DNA from: Cristatella mucedo
Taxonomy: Eukaryota > Bryozoa > Phylactolaemata > Cristatellidae
Assembly: GCA_009760855.2 (NCBI GenBank)
Contig: WPIO01000009.1
Location: 3,717,001 to 3,781,000 of the forward strand
Length of the DNA stretch: 64,000 bases
Direction of reading: 5' to 3'
Position numbers and translations under genes: made by a program. Below the pieces are notes generated by a model that made no database searches, was not told the origin of the DNA, and saw nothing but the letters and a program-made list of their open reading frames with translations. The first letter of the stretch is position 1. Every line of letters begins with the position of its first letter. Of this stretch, positions 53,701 to 59,105 are shown one piece after another.

Positions 53701-56500
53701 TTCGAAGCATACATGTCCGATCGTGTTCAATCCGTCTCGTGTGGTAGTCACGACTCTTCCAGCAGATCGCCTACCAGCAAAGTTAGAAAAGGACCCGTTC
53801 TTGCTCCTTTGCTGTTCTCCATTTATACCAAGCCTCTCAGAAAAGCGATTCGAGCCTATGGGAGTAGCTATCACTTATATGTTAACGGTACTAAGCAGTA
53901 CTTGTCATTTAATCCTCGGGAACCTGCAGCCGTGACTGGTGAACATAATGCCTGCCTTGCAGATATTCAACTCTAGATGTGGGATAATTTCTTAAACTAA
54001 ACCACGATAGGACCAATCTCCCACTACTCTGGGATGCCTTAAGCACGTTGCTCGTCTAATGAATCTCCGTGTGTGAGTGCCCATAGACTAGTGGGTGCTC
54101 CGAAAGGAGAGTTCGCTCATGTGCATTCAAAGCCTAAGCCACTTTCGGTATGCATTCGGTAGCCAACAGATTTCATCTCACACAACAAAGAGAAAGTGAG
54201 AAGCATAGCAGAGTCAGGAGAGCATTTGAGGTAGTGAGTAGCATGGGAGTACTAGCTCAGGACGGCTGAGAAAGATGTGCCACAGTCGGAAGCAGGAGAG
54301 TAGATGTCGTTGCATAAGAATTGAACCTATTGATGAGGACACGGGTCTCGCAAAGACTATAAAGCCGCGAATAATAGTCAGGTAGACCTCGTCATAAGCT
54401 CAATCGTCTTTTGGTCAATAAAGCTATACCGCGATCAGAGTTCAATTTTTATTCTCTACTTATTGGCGAAGAAATACAGGAGTGAGGTATGGCCAGGCTG
54501 TGGAACAGAGGGAGAGAGGTTTCTTCGGGCGCCCGAGCTTCATCTTCGGTGTTTCGACACCAGCTGCCAGTTTTTCCTTAGCAAACTCTGTGTACGGCCC
54601 GTTAGCAGATGCGGAAACTGCGCTAGCTTCCTACATTTTTAACATGGCATGTATAACTGAACTTGAGGTTTTTCTACGATTTTGACTATTTTCTAGAAAA
54701 TAATTAATTCACTTTGAGCATGGGGCCTTTGCGGGGACCCAGGTCCTTCCAATAGATTCAATTGCTGAATTCAGTTCCACAGTCCAGGACCTGTAGAGCA
54801 AATGTTTCTGTCGACAAGGGTTTTTTAAGTATCGAGGAGTCTTCTTCTTCTAACTGGCAATGCTGTGGTGTGACCCTCATCGTGCACCCGGAATTTATGA
54901 GTCCTATTTAATAGCTGCCACACATTTAAGTGGGAATGTCAAGAAAATACTTACAAAATGCATCCAACAATCGAATATTTGTTTAGCACCATAAGACAAA
55001 TACGCTAGAAATGGGATTGGAAGTTCTGACGACTTCCGCATAAAAGAGAAAATAGCTTTGCAAACCATGTCTAACAGGATGTAAACATGACACAACATAT
55101 CTATACATAACAAATTTACCAGTCTCTGCATCATATGCGACTTGTATCCTAACTTGTCAAACCTTGGCAGCTCGAGGTAAATGTGTGAAGCTTTGATGAG
55201 GTGCATTGGTGTGACTTTGACACAGCTTCATTTCCAGTGTAGGTTTGTGCCTTGTAAAATCCATAATTCTGCTAATACTTGACATATCGGAGTGAAATTT
55301 GAAGTGCGAGTTCAGCTCTGCTTGTTTTAAACGACCCAAGAAAATCTTCTGATTTCGGTTGGATAAATTTTGCTATGCCCAACATCAAACGGCTTGCTCT
55401 CGGCTCGACTCATCTGCTCCGGAAAACTGGAAAGAGCAATCTCAAAATTCTGTTCGTGACGTAGCACCTTTGAAGTAGAGTTCAGGGAGACCCATTGTCT
55501 CTACATCTACACGATGAACAGAGGAAAACCTGTTCATGACTTTATAAACAGCTACCCGTACATTTGATCAAAGGACCTCTGAAGCTTATTGAATACATCG
55601 AAAGAGCTTATTCGACAAATGAAAAGAAAATTACCATAGACCCATTCTGGATCTGATAAAAGCGGTGCTTACGAGCTGGCAGAGCAAGCTCATAAGCAAC
55701 AGTCTTACAACGTCTGACTGCATGCACTGAAGCCACAGCAGACCACTCAGCTCTAGGGACAAGTGTGAGCATTGTGATCAATGAGCAATCGTCCTCTCCA
55801 AGCACAGACCACCACTAACACACGGCTCAGTGCTGCCAGTAGAAGCTAAATGAGCTCAAATTCTAATTACTTAAAGCGATGCAAACTTGCAAACACTATC
55901 ATGCAAAAAACATGACTTGAGCAGCTTTGGCAGTCCACTTGGGGGTGCATGTGTCAGAGCACAAGGCGCCGGCAGCTGCTCGGCTTGAATGCAACAGGCG
56001 ATGGAGCACTCAGCCAGTGGGTTGCCAAAACAACAGACACTTGGCACAACCATCTCGGCTAGGTCGAACACCCTCTAAAATCTAAACGTGCATGCAAACT
56101 CGCACACACATGTGGACGGTGACATGCCCGCTCCTGGCTAGCACACACCGGTGCAGTGCCAAAGAGCCAGGTTGTAAACATCGTAAAGAGCCAGGTTGTA
56201 AACCTGGTATCCCTGGCCAAAAACAGCTGCAGCTGCCTGAACCAAACCTCTGCCCGAGGGCGAGGTCTTCTTAGATGCGTCCGAGCGATGCCTGCACTGC
56301 CAGCTGTGGCCCAACGACAGCAGGCCTTCTTCTCCACATGTAAATGTGTCAGAGAAGAAACAGCACCAGAAAATGGAATTTACCTGAGCAACAAACGCCA
56401 TGTTGCCTGGCAGAACTTTCGTCAGGACATGAGTAAGGTCGTAGCGAAACAGTCCATTTGCCATGGCAGCATTCCATGCTTGTATGAGAGCCAAGTCGAA
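24729..56500 (-). CDS. GDPGP1: GDP-D-glucose phosphorylase 1 (exons recognised; 5' end and one core exon not found)
   Basis: GDPGP1 splits GDP-glucose with phosphate to glucose 1-phosphate and GDP; it belongs to the HIT/GalT-like superfamily and is related to plant VTC2. Seven minus-strand exons match the family in order: 56384-56500, 52631-52963, 51734-51808, 28670-28770, 28310-28464, 26574-26642 and 24729-24865. Diagnostic text includes [80 protein letters not shown] and [10 protein letters not shown]. Junction phases agree at every join tested. The N-terminal exon and the exon expected to carry the active-site histidine motif (normally between exons 51,734 and 28,770) were not found. Introns are huge and packed with mobile elements. 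Whether the gene is intact cannot be decided. Confidence 0.85.
25000..25585. other. intergenic-type stretch within last GDPGP1 intron
   Basis: Near 25,100-25,145 the unit ggctattttgtca recurs three times with short gaps. Nothing else is recognised. Confidence 0.4.
25590..25755 (-). mobile_element. SINE-B, decayed copy
   Basis: It shares with the other copies the core gcaagtggtgacgatagc, the aggctcttctgttgctat block and a box-B-like gggttcgaatcc (all minus strand). The tail is short. Confidence 0.7.
25775..25910 (-). mobile_element. L2-like LINE fragment
   Basis: The text cttgaacagcttggctgtgg and tgtttgcaatgttatgcagc parallels 58,610-58,685 of the inverted L2 copy. Confidence 0.55.
25911..26573. 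other. intron, nothing recognised
   Basis: No repeat or exon was recognised in this part of the last GDPGP1 intron. Confidence 0.4.
26574..26642 (-). CDS. GDPGP1: GDPGP1 penultimate exon
   Basis: The acceptor is cgatcgacttacag and the donor is gtaaga (minus strand). It encodes [20 protein letters not shown] followed by IK, with phases that fit both neighbours. ELAGHL is a family hallmark. Confidence 0.85.
27240..28215 (-). mobile_element. L2-like LINE, decayed, split by a SINE
   Basis: On the minus strand there are traces of the reverse transcriptase ([37 protein letters not shown]). SINE-B 27,343-27,525 interrupts it within the C-terminal region. It carries many stops. Confidence 0.75.
27343..27525 (+). 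mobile_element. SINE-B inserted in an L2 copy
   Basis: It starts tgatggcacactaggtaagg and has the box-B-like gggttcaaatcc. The core gcaagcggcggtgatagccg, the aggctcttctgtcgctatac block, aatcagctag and an attt-rich tail follow. This copy is the best reference for the family in the window. Confidence 0.85.
28230..28300 (+). mobile_element. fold-back element remnant
   Basis: The text gtcgaacacttgttt, tacctttcaagagcc and aaacatgttagaaacagga parallels 39,465-39,520, part of the left arm of the fold-back element. It lies just beside a GDPGP1 exon. Confidence 0.45.
28310..28464 (-). CDS. GDPGP1: GDPGP1 exon with RG-loop region
   Basis: The acceptor is agtgaattcactctacttgcag-like, reading ctacttgcag just before the exon, and the donor is gtgagt. 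It completes an arginine codon and encodes [28 protein letters not shown] and [14 protein letters not shown]. These match the family block ATDYL...AHNLFVTRG...LWPR. Confidence 0.92.
28670..28770 (-). CDS. GDPGP1: GDPGP1 exon with PGF motif
   Basis: The acceptor is tctacttcctcaacag and the donor is gtatgt. It encodes [20 protein letters not shown] and [13 protein letters not shown] plus two bases. It joins the next exon in phase. Confidence 0.85.
28771..29139. other. intron, nothing recognised
   Basis: I searched this stretch for the missing GDPGP1 histidine-motif exon and found none. Confidence 0.4.
29140..29500 (+). mobile_element. L2-like LINE 3' end, old copy
   Basis: The text cacttttaggtccctgcatt, caggactactccccaacc and aagtgctcaggaaaaattta matches the L2 C-terminal and tail regions with many changes. 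Confidence 0.6.
29501..30060. other. intron, nothing recognised
   Basis: No exon, repeat or RNA-like feature was recognised. Confidence 0.4.
30062..30210 (-). mobile_element. L2-like 3' tail
   Basis: The minus strand holds the conserved end: tttgcagcaaattgaaagcg, then the gattggattctgtgagggcg block and an (ATT)n-like run. Confidence 0.75.
31020..31560 (+). mobile_element. Ty3-type integrase C-terminal remnant
   Basis: The plus-strand translation includes [18 protein letters not shown] and [20 protein letters not shown], which looks like the end of a Ty3-type integrase (a promoter-loop-and-RRHR ending). The rest of the open frame is low in structure. No LTR pair was found. This rests on motif resemblance only. 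Confidence 0.5.
31781..32178 (+). repeat. copia-type LTR 1
   Basis: It starts tgttggctgaatccgc after caaggggagg and ends gtctcaca. Inside are acggtccacgttctgtttgt and gaatagcttcacggcagcag, shared with LTR 2 and LTR 3. Confidence 0.85.
32179..33843 (+). pseudogene. copia-type body A (gag, protease, partial pol)
   Basis: In broken frames it encodes a copia-type Gag ([12 protein letters not shown], later MLNGQV), a zinc-knuckle remnant, a protease with DSGATQHM (near 33,090), the pre-integrase stretch ([30 protein letters not shown]) and then [11 protein letters not shown] with [13 protein letters not shown], the run-up to the reverse transcriptase. The integrase and the catalytic reverse transcriptase are absent. 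The body starts with a sequence like the internal initiator-tRNA primer site (gtttatgggtccagcg). It is inactive. Confidence 0.8.
33844..34315 (+). repeat. copia-type LTR 2 with internal duplication
   Basis: It is longer than LTR 1 because the end region is doubled: accataattttctcgaccg...gcttcacggcagcactg recurs as gatcataattttctcaacc...gcttcacggcagcactg before the final tctcaca. Confidence 0.8.
34316..36147 (+). pseudogene. copia-type body B (gag, protease, start of reverse transcriptase)
   Basis: It parallels body A ([10 protein letters not shown]-like Gag, [18 protein letters not shown] knuckle, protease region where the expected DSGAT reads DSRAT). It then keeps the first part of the reverse-transcriptase domain ([44 protein letters not shown]). 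The integrase and the catalytic YVDD-type region are missing. Multiple stops show that it is decayed. Confidence 0.8.
36148..36564 (+). repeat. copia-type LTR 3
   Basis: It starts tgtggctgaactgc after a purine run (gaaagaaga) and ends tctcaca. It is more diverged from LTR 1 and LTR 2 than they are from each other. Confidence 0.75.
36608..36676 (+). mobile_element. L2-like 3' tail
   Basis: It consists of agcgcctagaaagagattaa, ttctctgagggcgctttatc and (ATT)n. Only the tail remains. Confidence 0.8.
36707..36904 (-). CDS. candidate first exon or small gene, unidentified
   Basis: The minus-strand frame starts [20 protein letters not shown] and continues with basic, proline-rich sequence ([14 protein letters not shown]). 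The composition looks coding and the ATG follows a 320-base stretch without repeats. No family is recognised. A splice donor was not clear. It could be chance. Confidence 0.25.
   Translation of the reverse strand: MSTLTPRASGMLLRELAPSSPKEPKKTHRFVPRRTVNPKARSNSSCRCYNMLWLGHYMTVIGSKL
37225..37467 (-). CDS. candidate last exon or small gene, unidentified
   Basis: The minus-strand frame encodes [38 protein letters not shown] and a charged end [14 protein letters not shown], stop at 37,225-37,227. AATAAA on the same strand lies 2 bases after the stop (37,217-37,222). A stop in frame lies just upstream, so the start is either the internal ATG at about 37,461 or an acceptor. I recognise no family. It would be a gene nested in a GDPGP1 intron. 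Confidence 0.35.
   Translation of the reverse strand: MWMKPSHVISWGHCTVNAGSYLEAGTVLWPYHDSHACYSLVSLKPPEVPCTSVVNDLSAGLATLEKELNRLRREPPRSSD
37500..38950. other. intron, nothing recognised
   Basis: I saw no exon, repeat shared with the window, or RNA feature here. Confidence 0.4.
38978..41140 (+). pseudogene. Tc1-like transposase relic, split by a fold-back element
   Basis: The N-terminal helix-turn-helix part lies at 39,240-39,415 ([29 protein letters not shown]). After the insertion come [20 protein letters not shown] (near 40,480), YVRRRP (40,590), a DHNPIEN-type motif (40,915-40,930) and the end [16 protein letters not shown] (41,040-41,090). These follow the usual order of a Tc1-type transposase. 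Frames are broken in several places. The terminal inverted repeats of the Tc1 element were not located. Confidence 0.8.
39424..40322. mobile_element. fold-back DNA element with ~430-bp inverted arms
   Basis: The left arm begins taaacgggaaag and includes atacctataaaatat, gacaaatatgttagaactgg and ggatgtaaaccggaagcaac. The right arm is its reverse complement, ending ataggtattttcttgatttt and ccccgtta. The arms nearly meet at about 39,880. There is no transposase of its own. TA lies at the edges, which fits Tc1-type mobilisation. Related single arms lie at 540-840, 54,915-55,390 and 58,727-59,105. Confidence 0.85.
41394..41830 (-). pseudogene. gag relic of an LTR element related to the one at 43.5 kb
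   Basis: The minus strand encodes [12 protein letters not shown]-like text (near 41,790), then [32 protein letters not shown] and a weaker end. The young element has the same order: [40 protein letters not shown]. The copy has stops and no LTR beside it. Confidence 0.75.
41835..43467. other. intron, no gene recognised
   Basis: Several short overlapping frames exist on both strands (for example 42,005-42,886) but none shows a domain, splice-framed exon or start context. Base composition is like the rest of the intron. Confidence 0.4.
43468..43762 (+). repeat. 5' LTR
   Basis: It is 295 bp and runs from tgtggtttttgtttatg to atttagactaca. It contains AATAAA (ggaggaaataaactgg, near 43,697) for 3' end formation. 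It is identical to 47,381-47,675. Confidence 0.95.
43779..44492 (+). CDS. Gag of the young LTR element
   Basis: There are 237 codons from the ATG at 43,779, only 16 bases after the LTR. The N-terminal part is a capsid-like helical region ([49 protein letters not shown]). Near the end lies a CCHC knuckle [14 protein letters not shown] (about codons 188-201). A second knuckle follows with Phe in place of the second Cys ([14 protein letters not shown]). Gag assembles the particle and binds the RNA. The longer open frame that begins at 43,512 lies in the LTR and is not the likely start. The frame ends at TAA right after a slippery heptamer. Confidence 0.9.
   Translation: MENVKFSHIVTQFDGSGDFAGWVEKFDLVAEIRGIIAADRHKFLPLFLTGGAFAVYQSINGQAKKDYTIVKEALLAAFSADKFKAYEELTTRRLQAGEPVDVYASILARLAGLVSAAAKDGLVRCAFVTGLSEDIRKQLRAACALDKMAMSEVVEKARALMSCQEPSYAAAAEALGARGSRPTPQKRFCFFCKKEGHISRDCRSSQRQRRLCFVFGDDSHLAAICPERRTDAQPKNE
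44480..44528 (+). promoter_or_regulatory. -1 ribosomal frameshift signal (gag-pol)
   Basis: A AAA AAC (44,480-44,486) stands in the gag frame in the X XXY YYZ arrangement. After 5 bases comes a stem: aggggaagcgc (44,492-44,502) pairs with gcgcattcccct (44,517-44,528), 11 base pairs with one bulged A and a 14-base loop. The stem encloses the region just past the gag stop. Shifting back one base continues into pol ([11 protein letters not shown]). Confidence 0.85.
44486..45622 (+). CDS. Pol part 1: protease and reverse transcriptase
   Basis: It is entered from gag by the -1 shift. An aspartic protease site DTGCS lies at 44,594. The reverse transcriptase runs from about 45,020 with DYRELN (45,177), a DLRKAYLQI block (45,289), the [15 protein letters not shown] block (45,375) and YVDD at 45,479-45,490, the catalytic pair. 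The frame runs off at a C12 run (45,566-45,577) and stops at 45,622. No separate start codon is needed. Confidence 0.9.
   Translation, partial: RVRGSACYSAGAFPCLSTRLPTINVLNGGRIMKALLDTGCSRSIVTESSVLHATSAQSYSVNELVITFNGAVARCRSACRMTCSVQGIAIELDCLVSEIVPGYDMLLGMDAVRQLGGVVIGPEGGVVTFNGRDSVIGALSTGVSVSDRDFSAVYRDGKWVVKWHWADGVTSPTLVNRVEAYRVPTDLQADYDNEIQEWIQLGWLKPYEGECEGLVPLMAVFQSKKDKVPVLDYRELNQYVSSHTANGDVCSEKLRAWRRMGSNVSIIDLRKAYLQIHVDPSLWRYQVVAYQGRRYCFTWLGFGLNVAPKIMTAVLNNVLSMDPRVREGTDSYVDDIIASNDIVANERVISHLRQFGLEAKPPPPGKVGRRSRTRALHN
45504..47159 (+). CDS. Pol part 2: RNase H and integrase
   Basis: It continues pol in the +1-shifted frame beyond the C12 run. The reverse-transcriptase connection has [20 protein letters not shown]. 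RNase H has CDASS, LAELEA, FTDSA and SADNKAGH as its acidic residues. Integrase has a HHCC zinc site ([15 protein letters not shown]; 46,371-46,495) and a D-D-35-E core: AIDVTFF, LLMDNS and IVERNH, with exactly 35 residues between the last two acidic positions. All catalytic residues are present. The stop is at 47,157-47,159. Confidence 0.9.
   Translation: MTLSRMSELSLTYDSSGSKLSPPPPEKLVGGRVLGLCITDYEGKLKWGRDNDIEPLPQCATRRQLFSWFGQLTGHFPVAGWLRPACSYAKRATKDLSWDAEVTEDVLRMAQEISRRVIKEDPVSRVWSVPSSPSGQVWCDASSLAIGACLRIGGQTVEDASWLRKPDDVAHINLAELEAVIKGLNLALARGLREIELFTDSATVHSWLRSIVEGDKPIRTRGLGEALARRRTAIVRDVIKEYDLRVRIQLVRSADNKAGHLMRVPQPWLKPISILAAATPAQEVDLLVFHDLHHLGVDCTLYLARLCFPGISVTREIVERVVKSCMRCRSVDPAPVSWSHGHLDVDSNWRRLAIDVTFFNRVKYLTLVDSGPSRFAIWWRIPDESETSVVRHLDEIFRERGPPWQLLMDNSATFRSNAVRQLCDRWGIHAIYRCAYLSSGNGIVERNHRTINGMAARSGRDIVMMVYWYNLSATTGLDAGSSPCRQLFSYEWKPPMAREPRTESSDGNDLIQGQRVFVKPPEPVAPLSGLRGQLLPRRKELALKLMESAAT
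47381..47675 (+). repeat. 3' LTR
   Basis: It is 295 bp and identical to the 5' LTR as far as read. It is preceded by gatcaggcgggca, which is a poor polypurine tract; the better purine run aaaaagtggagaa lies 34 bases upstream (47,334-47,346). Confidence 0.95.
47741..47781 (+). repeat. (CAG)n microsatellite
   Basis: About 13 CAG units lie 65 bases downstream of the 3' LTR, in intronic DNA. Confidence 0.95.
47782..48640. other. intron, nothing recognised
   Basis: There are open frames of up to 116 codons on the plus strand, without a domain or splice support. Confidence 0.4.
48650..48722 (-). mobile_element. L2-like 3' tail
   Basis: The minus strand reads aaagtgcctagaaagagact, then the ttctccgatggtgcta block and att-rich DNA. 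Confidence 0.65.
48865..49015 (-). mobile_element. SINE-A, tRNA-derived
   Basis: On the minus strand it runs tgttggcctagtgattatgg (box-A-like), gaggtcgtgggctcgaaccc (box-B-like), gcatatgtgaagcacctgaa, tagagatcaagttctcttat and a tail with aatgaattttatttatt. It is the clearest copy of this family. Confidence 0.8.
49016..49630. other. intron, nothing recognised
   Basis: The minus-strand frame near 49,500 contains the letters HLHCH but has no family context or splice sites (see rejected items). Confidence 0.4.
49635..50850 (-). mobile_element. second L2-like LINE family, decayed copy with SINE insert
   Basis: The minus strand encodes [34 protein letters not shown] and [16 protein letters not shown]-type text, then the family 3' end near 49,640. 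SINE-A 50,604-50,715 interrupts it between the upstream part ([10 protein letters not shown]-like, 50,750-50,800) and the QGS block. Confidence 0.75.
50604..50715 (-). mobile_element. SINE-A, partial
   Basis: The minus strand has accgaggtcgtgggctcgag, agagagtaagttcccttaga and an aatgaattac tail. The head is partly missing. Confidence 0.65.
50851..51471. other. intron, nothing recognised
   Basis: I checked this stretch for continuation of the GDPGP1 exon beyond the L2 insertion and saw no family motif. Confidence 0.4.
51472..51733 (-). mobile_element. L2-like LINE 3' end abutting a GDPGP1 exon
   Basis: From tcctatttaggacagcattt (minus strand) it runs through the 3' untranslated part to the tail hairpin and (ATT)n at 51,475. 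It keeps the last codons of the L2 protein (LFRTAFSGS). Its 5' edge touches exon 51,734-51,808 directly. Confidence 0.85.
51734..51808 (-). CDS. GDPGP1: GDPGP1 exon fragment, ends at an L2 element
   Basis: The acceptor is gcatttcccatacag on the minus strand. It encodes [20 protein letters not shown] and MLDSI in phase with the previous exon, which fits the helix that precedes the FNSL...HLHLH block in the family. No GT donor is seen before the L2 sequence. The frame runs on into the last L2 codons and their stop. Confidence 0.6.
52080..52440. other. intron, nothing recognised
   Basis: No feature seen. Confidence 0.4.
52455..52562 (+). repeat. CA/TACA-rich microsatellite
   Basis: This is a mixed repeat of tgcacaca, tacacaca and catacata units. 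It gives long false reading frames on both strands. Confidence 0.9.
52631..52963 (-). CDS. GDPGP1: GDPGP1 exon with the SPLEFGH block
   Basis: The acceptor is cgtttttctctgcag and the donor is gtacga. There are 111 codons in phase 0: [35 protein letters not shown], a glutamine-rich insert, then [20 protein letters not shown]. The human protein has the same blocks (LN...RRPP, FNFNKI, INVSPLEWGHVLLVP). The middle insert is less conserved. Confidence 0.95.
52964..53340. other. intron, nothing recognised
   Basis: No feature seen. Confidence 0.4.
53345..53440 (+). repeat. decayed SINE-A-like fragment
   Basis: A box-B-like aggctcgagtcctgc is followed by aaagctactagataaa, a tcttagggaagt block and atgaagcatttattt. 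The order matches SINE-A with many changes. Confidence 0.4.
53545..54060 (+). mobile_element. second L2-like family, decayed copy
   Basis: The plus strand encodes [40 protein letters not shown] and [20 protein letters not shown] across two frames. These are reverse-transcriptase pieces of the same family as 18,900-20,475. Confidence 0.75.
54075..54330 (-). mobile_element. second L2-like family, inverted 3' end
   Basis: The text tcaaagcctaagccactttc, acaacaaagagaaagtgaga and gatgtgccacagtcgg parallels 20,590-20,790. With 53,545-54,060 it repeats the head-on arrangement seen at 20.4 kb. Confidence 0.7.
54331..54910. other. intron, nothing recognised
   Basis: There is a short match to the second L2-like family near 54,765-54,800 (ttccacagtccaggacctg). 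Otherwise nothing is seen. Confidence 0.4.
54915..55390 (+). mobile_element. fold-back element, single left arm
   Basis: It runs from ttaagtgggaatgtcaagaa through aagttctgacgacttccgca and tcatatgcgacttgtatcct to gatttcggttggataaattt. It matches the left arm of 39,424-40,322. The right arm is absent. Confidence 0.75.
55391..56383. other. intron, no certain exon
   Basis: A minus-strand open stretch at 55,608-55,805 ends in a donor-like gtaagc but does not belong between the two flanking GDPGP1 exons, which already join in phase. No other feature is seen. Confidence 0.35.
56384..56500 (-). CDS. GDPGP1: GDPGP1 exon with the GLFRYDL motif
   Basis: The acceptor is tcgactttgtag and the donor is gtaaat. 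There are exactly 39 codons: [20 protein letters not shown] and [19 protein letters not shown]. The family has W...GLFRY.L....T..LPG..GFVAQ. The exon before it, with the start codon, was not found. Confidence 0.95.
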
Positions 56501-56629
56501 CTACAAAGTCGATGCGCAGTCATGCTGATCTTCACTAGATCGGTCACCAACTTGTGCTGGCACTAGCTCACACTTAATATCTGTCAACGCGTTTTACGTA
56601 AGGATCAGGGCTCGAAACCACGACCCTGG

Positions 56630-56810
56630 CCCTGGGTCTTAGCCCAGGAGGTAGCGTGCTCGCTCGGTGTGACCCGGATCGTGGCTTCAAGCCCTGAAGC
56701 AGGCGATCCCTTATTGCCCACTGCAAGCGGTGTTGAGAGCCGTTAAGGCTCTTCATGTGCTGCACAAATGAGGCTGTCAAATAAGCTAATCAGCTTCTGG
56801 TCATTAATGG
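56630..56810 (+). mobile_element. SINE-B, diverged copy
   Basis: It has a gcaggcgatcccttattgcc block, then gcaagcggtgttgagagccg, ttaaggctcttcatgtgc and aagctaatcagctt. A possible head is tagcccaggaggtagcgtgc. Confidence 0.65.
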
Positions 56811-57900
56811 AAAGCACCATACCCATTCATGGAGACAGAATTTTCATTTAAGGGGGTGCCCACGAGATTTTCATGTAGGAGCTGCAAGTCTAGTAAGTTA
56901 TGAAAAATGATAGCACATGATCATAGAGGTTATTAGACAAGAACTCAGCAGATGCTCATTAAGAGGAAGTAACACAGTAGGAATTGGGGGTGGCCCAGGT
57001 CACTGTCCACCTAAAAAGGGGGCCAATGCCCCCTGCACCCCCTGGCTTCGTTACTGACCAAATCCCTGGGCCAAAACGGCAACATCACTGGCATCACACT
57101 GCAACGGCTTAGGTCCTACCTGAGTAAGACAGCTCCTACCTCAGTGAGGAATTACTTACCTTAGACCACACCCTTAAACAAATTTTCTCGGTGACCACTG
57201 AAACGTATCGACCTTATCGTCATCCCTTCCAGCACATCTGATCATACATTTATTTCATAATCATTGGAGTGGGTTTCTGTTTCGGCATCAAATATTATAC
57301 GTGAGTCAAGAAACCTCGTCTCTTGACATTGATGATATCCCCAACAAACTTGCATCCTAGGCCATTCTGCTTGACTCTCCTACAGAACTTACCCTTGATG
57401 CAGTTCTACATGATGCAAGTCAAAACACTACATGAGTTTGGAACTCGGACTAAACAGCATGGCTGTTCCTGCATAGGTACTCTATGGTTTATGGTTAACA
57501 AAATAAAGTAGGGAATAGTAAACATAGGCTTGAAAAGGCTACCATATAAATTCACGGACCAGCTTGGCGGTTGCATCCTAAAAAGACTTGACATGGGGAC
57601 GATGGGGAAGGAGCTAAGCCACGTCAGTCTAAGCGGGTCAGAGTTCAAATCCTAGTAAATATATTACCGACCTAAAGCCACCTCAGCTCTTTCTCAAGGG
57701 GACATGCGATTGAGTTTCTTAGATTTAATTACCAAACTAGTGGCAACATTTAGTAAAAACAGTGTAGGGCTTAAAAAAGCTAGCACCAAACCAGTTAAAG
57801 AAATGAGAAACTTTATTCTGATTTAGTCAAAAACTATGGTGCAGAAAAAAAAGCCTCAGGACGTTTGATTATATTAGAGCTCAAGTGACAACAAATATCA
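56811..57900. other. nothing recognised
   Basis: I searched both strands for a first GDPGP1 exon and found no convincing candidate. Confidence 0.4.
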
Positions 57901-57904
57901 GAAA

Positions 57905-58692
57905 TAATAATAATAATAATATTGCACTTGATAAAGCGCCCTCAGAGAACTTAATCTCTTTCTAGGCGCTTTACATTTGCTGCAAAGTGATATGCAATTG
58001 AATGGTAAGTAAAATCATGCTTGAAAAACAAACAAAATGAATAACTTGGTTAGGGGTGACATGCACAGGGTCAGCATGCAAATGTGGTTAGTGGCAGCAT
58101 GCACAGCGTCAGCATGCATAAGCACATCAAGGACGAATCACAGGGACCCACTAAATGCTGTCCTAAATAGGTGTGTTTTTAGGTTCCTTTTAAATGTGAT
58201 CAGGTCAGGGGATGTTCTGACGCAGGTCGGGAGGGAGTTCCAGGCTTTGGGAGCATACGAGCTGAATGCACGGTCTCTAAAGGATTTAAGGTTTGTACGA
58301 GGTATTTCTAGACTGTTGGATTCCGAAAAGCGGGTGGTACGATGCTTGGCCTGATGGGGTAGTATATCTGAAAGATAGGCTGGAGCCATAGAATGAAGAG
58401 ACTTAAAAGTGAGCGACAAAACCTTGAAGTCAATCCGTTGCCTCACTGGTAGCCAGTGCAGGTCGGCGAGAAGTGGAGTAATGTGGCAACTGCGCCGCTC
58501 ACGACAGACAAGCCTAGCTGCAGAGTTTTGCACCAGCTGCAATCGCCTGATCGCACATGCTGGTAGGCCAGTAAGCAGTGAGTTGCAGAAGTCGAGACGA
58601 GATGTCACGAACGCATGGACCAACTTGGACGTGGTATCCTTATCTAAACAAGCCCTAATTTTAGCAATGTTATGAAGCTGAAAATAAGCAGA
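57905..58692 (-). mobile_element. L2-like LINE, well preserved 3' half
   Basis: The minus-strand frame 58,138-58,623 is open for 161 codons (LVHAFVTSRLDFCNSLLTGL, RERRSCHITPLLADLHWLPV, SSYAPKAWNSLPTC), with the 3' hairpin at 57,935-57,980 and (ATT)n. It is very close to 62,905-63,935, so both are fairly recent. The 5' part, including the catalytic reverse-transcriptase domain, is lost. Confidence 0.9.
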
Positions 58693-58726
58693 TTTGACTG
58701 TGGAAATAGTCTAACCTGTCATATAA

Positions 58727-59105
58727 AAAGAGCTGGACTTGCATTTCAAATTTCACTCTGATATTTGAGGTATTAGTCGGGTTATGGACTGTACAAACCA
58801 TTAAGCTACACTGATAATGAATATGTATAGAAGTCACAAGCATGCACCTCGACAAGCTTCACGGATGTATTTCGATTTACCAAGGTTCAAACAGTTGAGA
58901 TACAAGTCGAATATGATGAAGGGTGGCAATTTTTGTATTTGTATATGTTGTTTCCCATTTGCTTAACCAATTTTTCTTTTATGTGAATGTCCTCACAACT
59001 TTCGATCCTATTTCTAACCACTTTGTCTTTTGATAGGTATGCTAAACTAATATTCGACTTTCGGACAAATTTGTTAAGTATTTTCTTGACATTCCCCTTA
59101 AGTTC
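58727..59105 (-). mobile_element. fold-back element, single right arm
   Basis: It runs from agagctggacttgcatttca to attttcttgacattccc. It is the reverse complement of the left arm at 54,915-55,330, with moderate divergence. Confidence 0.75.

Noticed and set aside
55608-55805. minus-strand exon-like stretch with a gtaagc donor
   Set aside because: The GDPGP1 exons on both sides already join in phase 0 with uninterrupted family sequence, so there is no place for it. No other gene is recognised.
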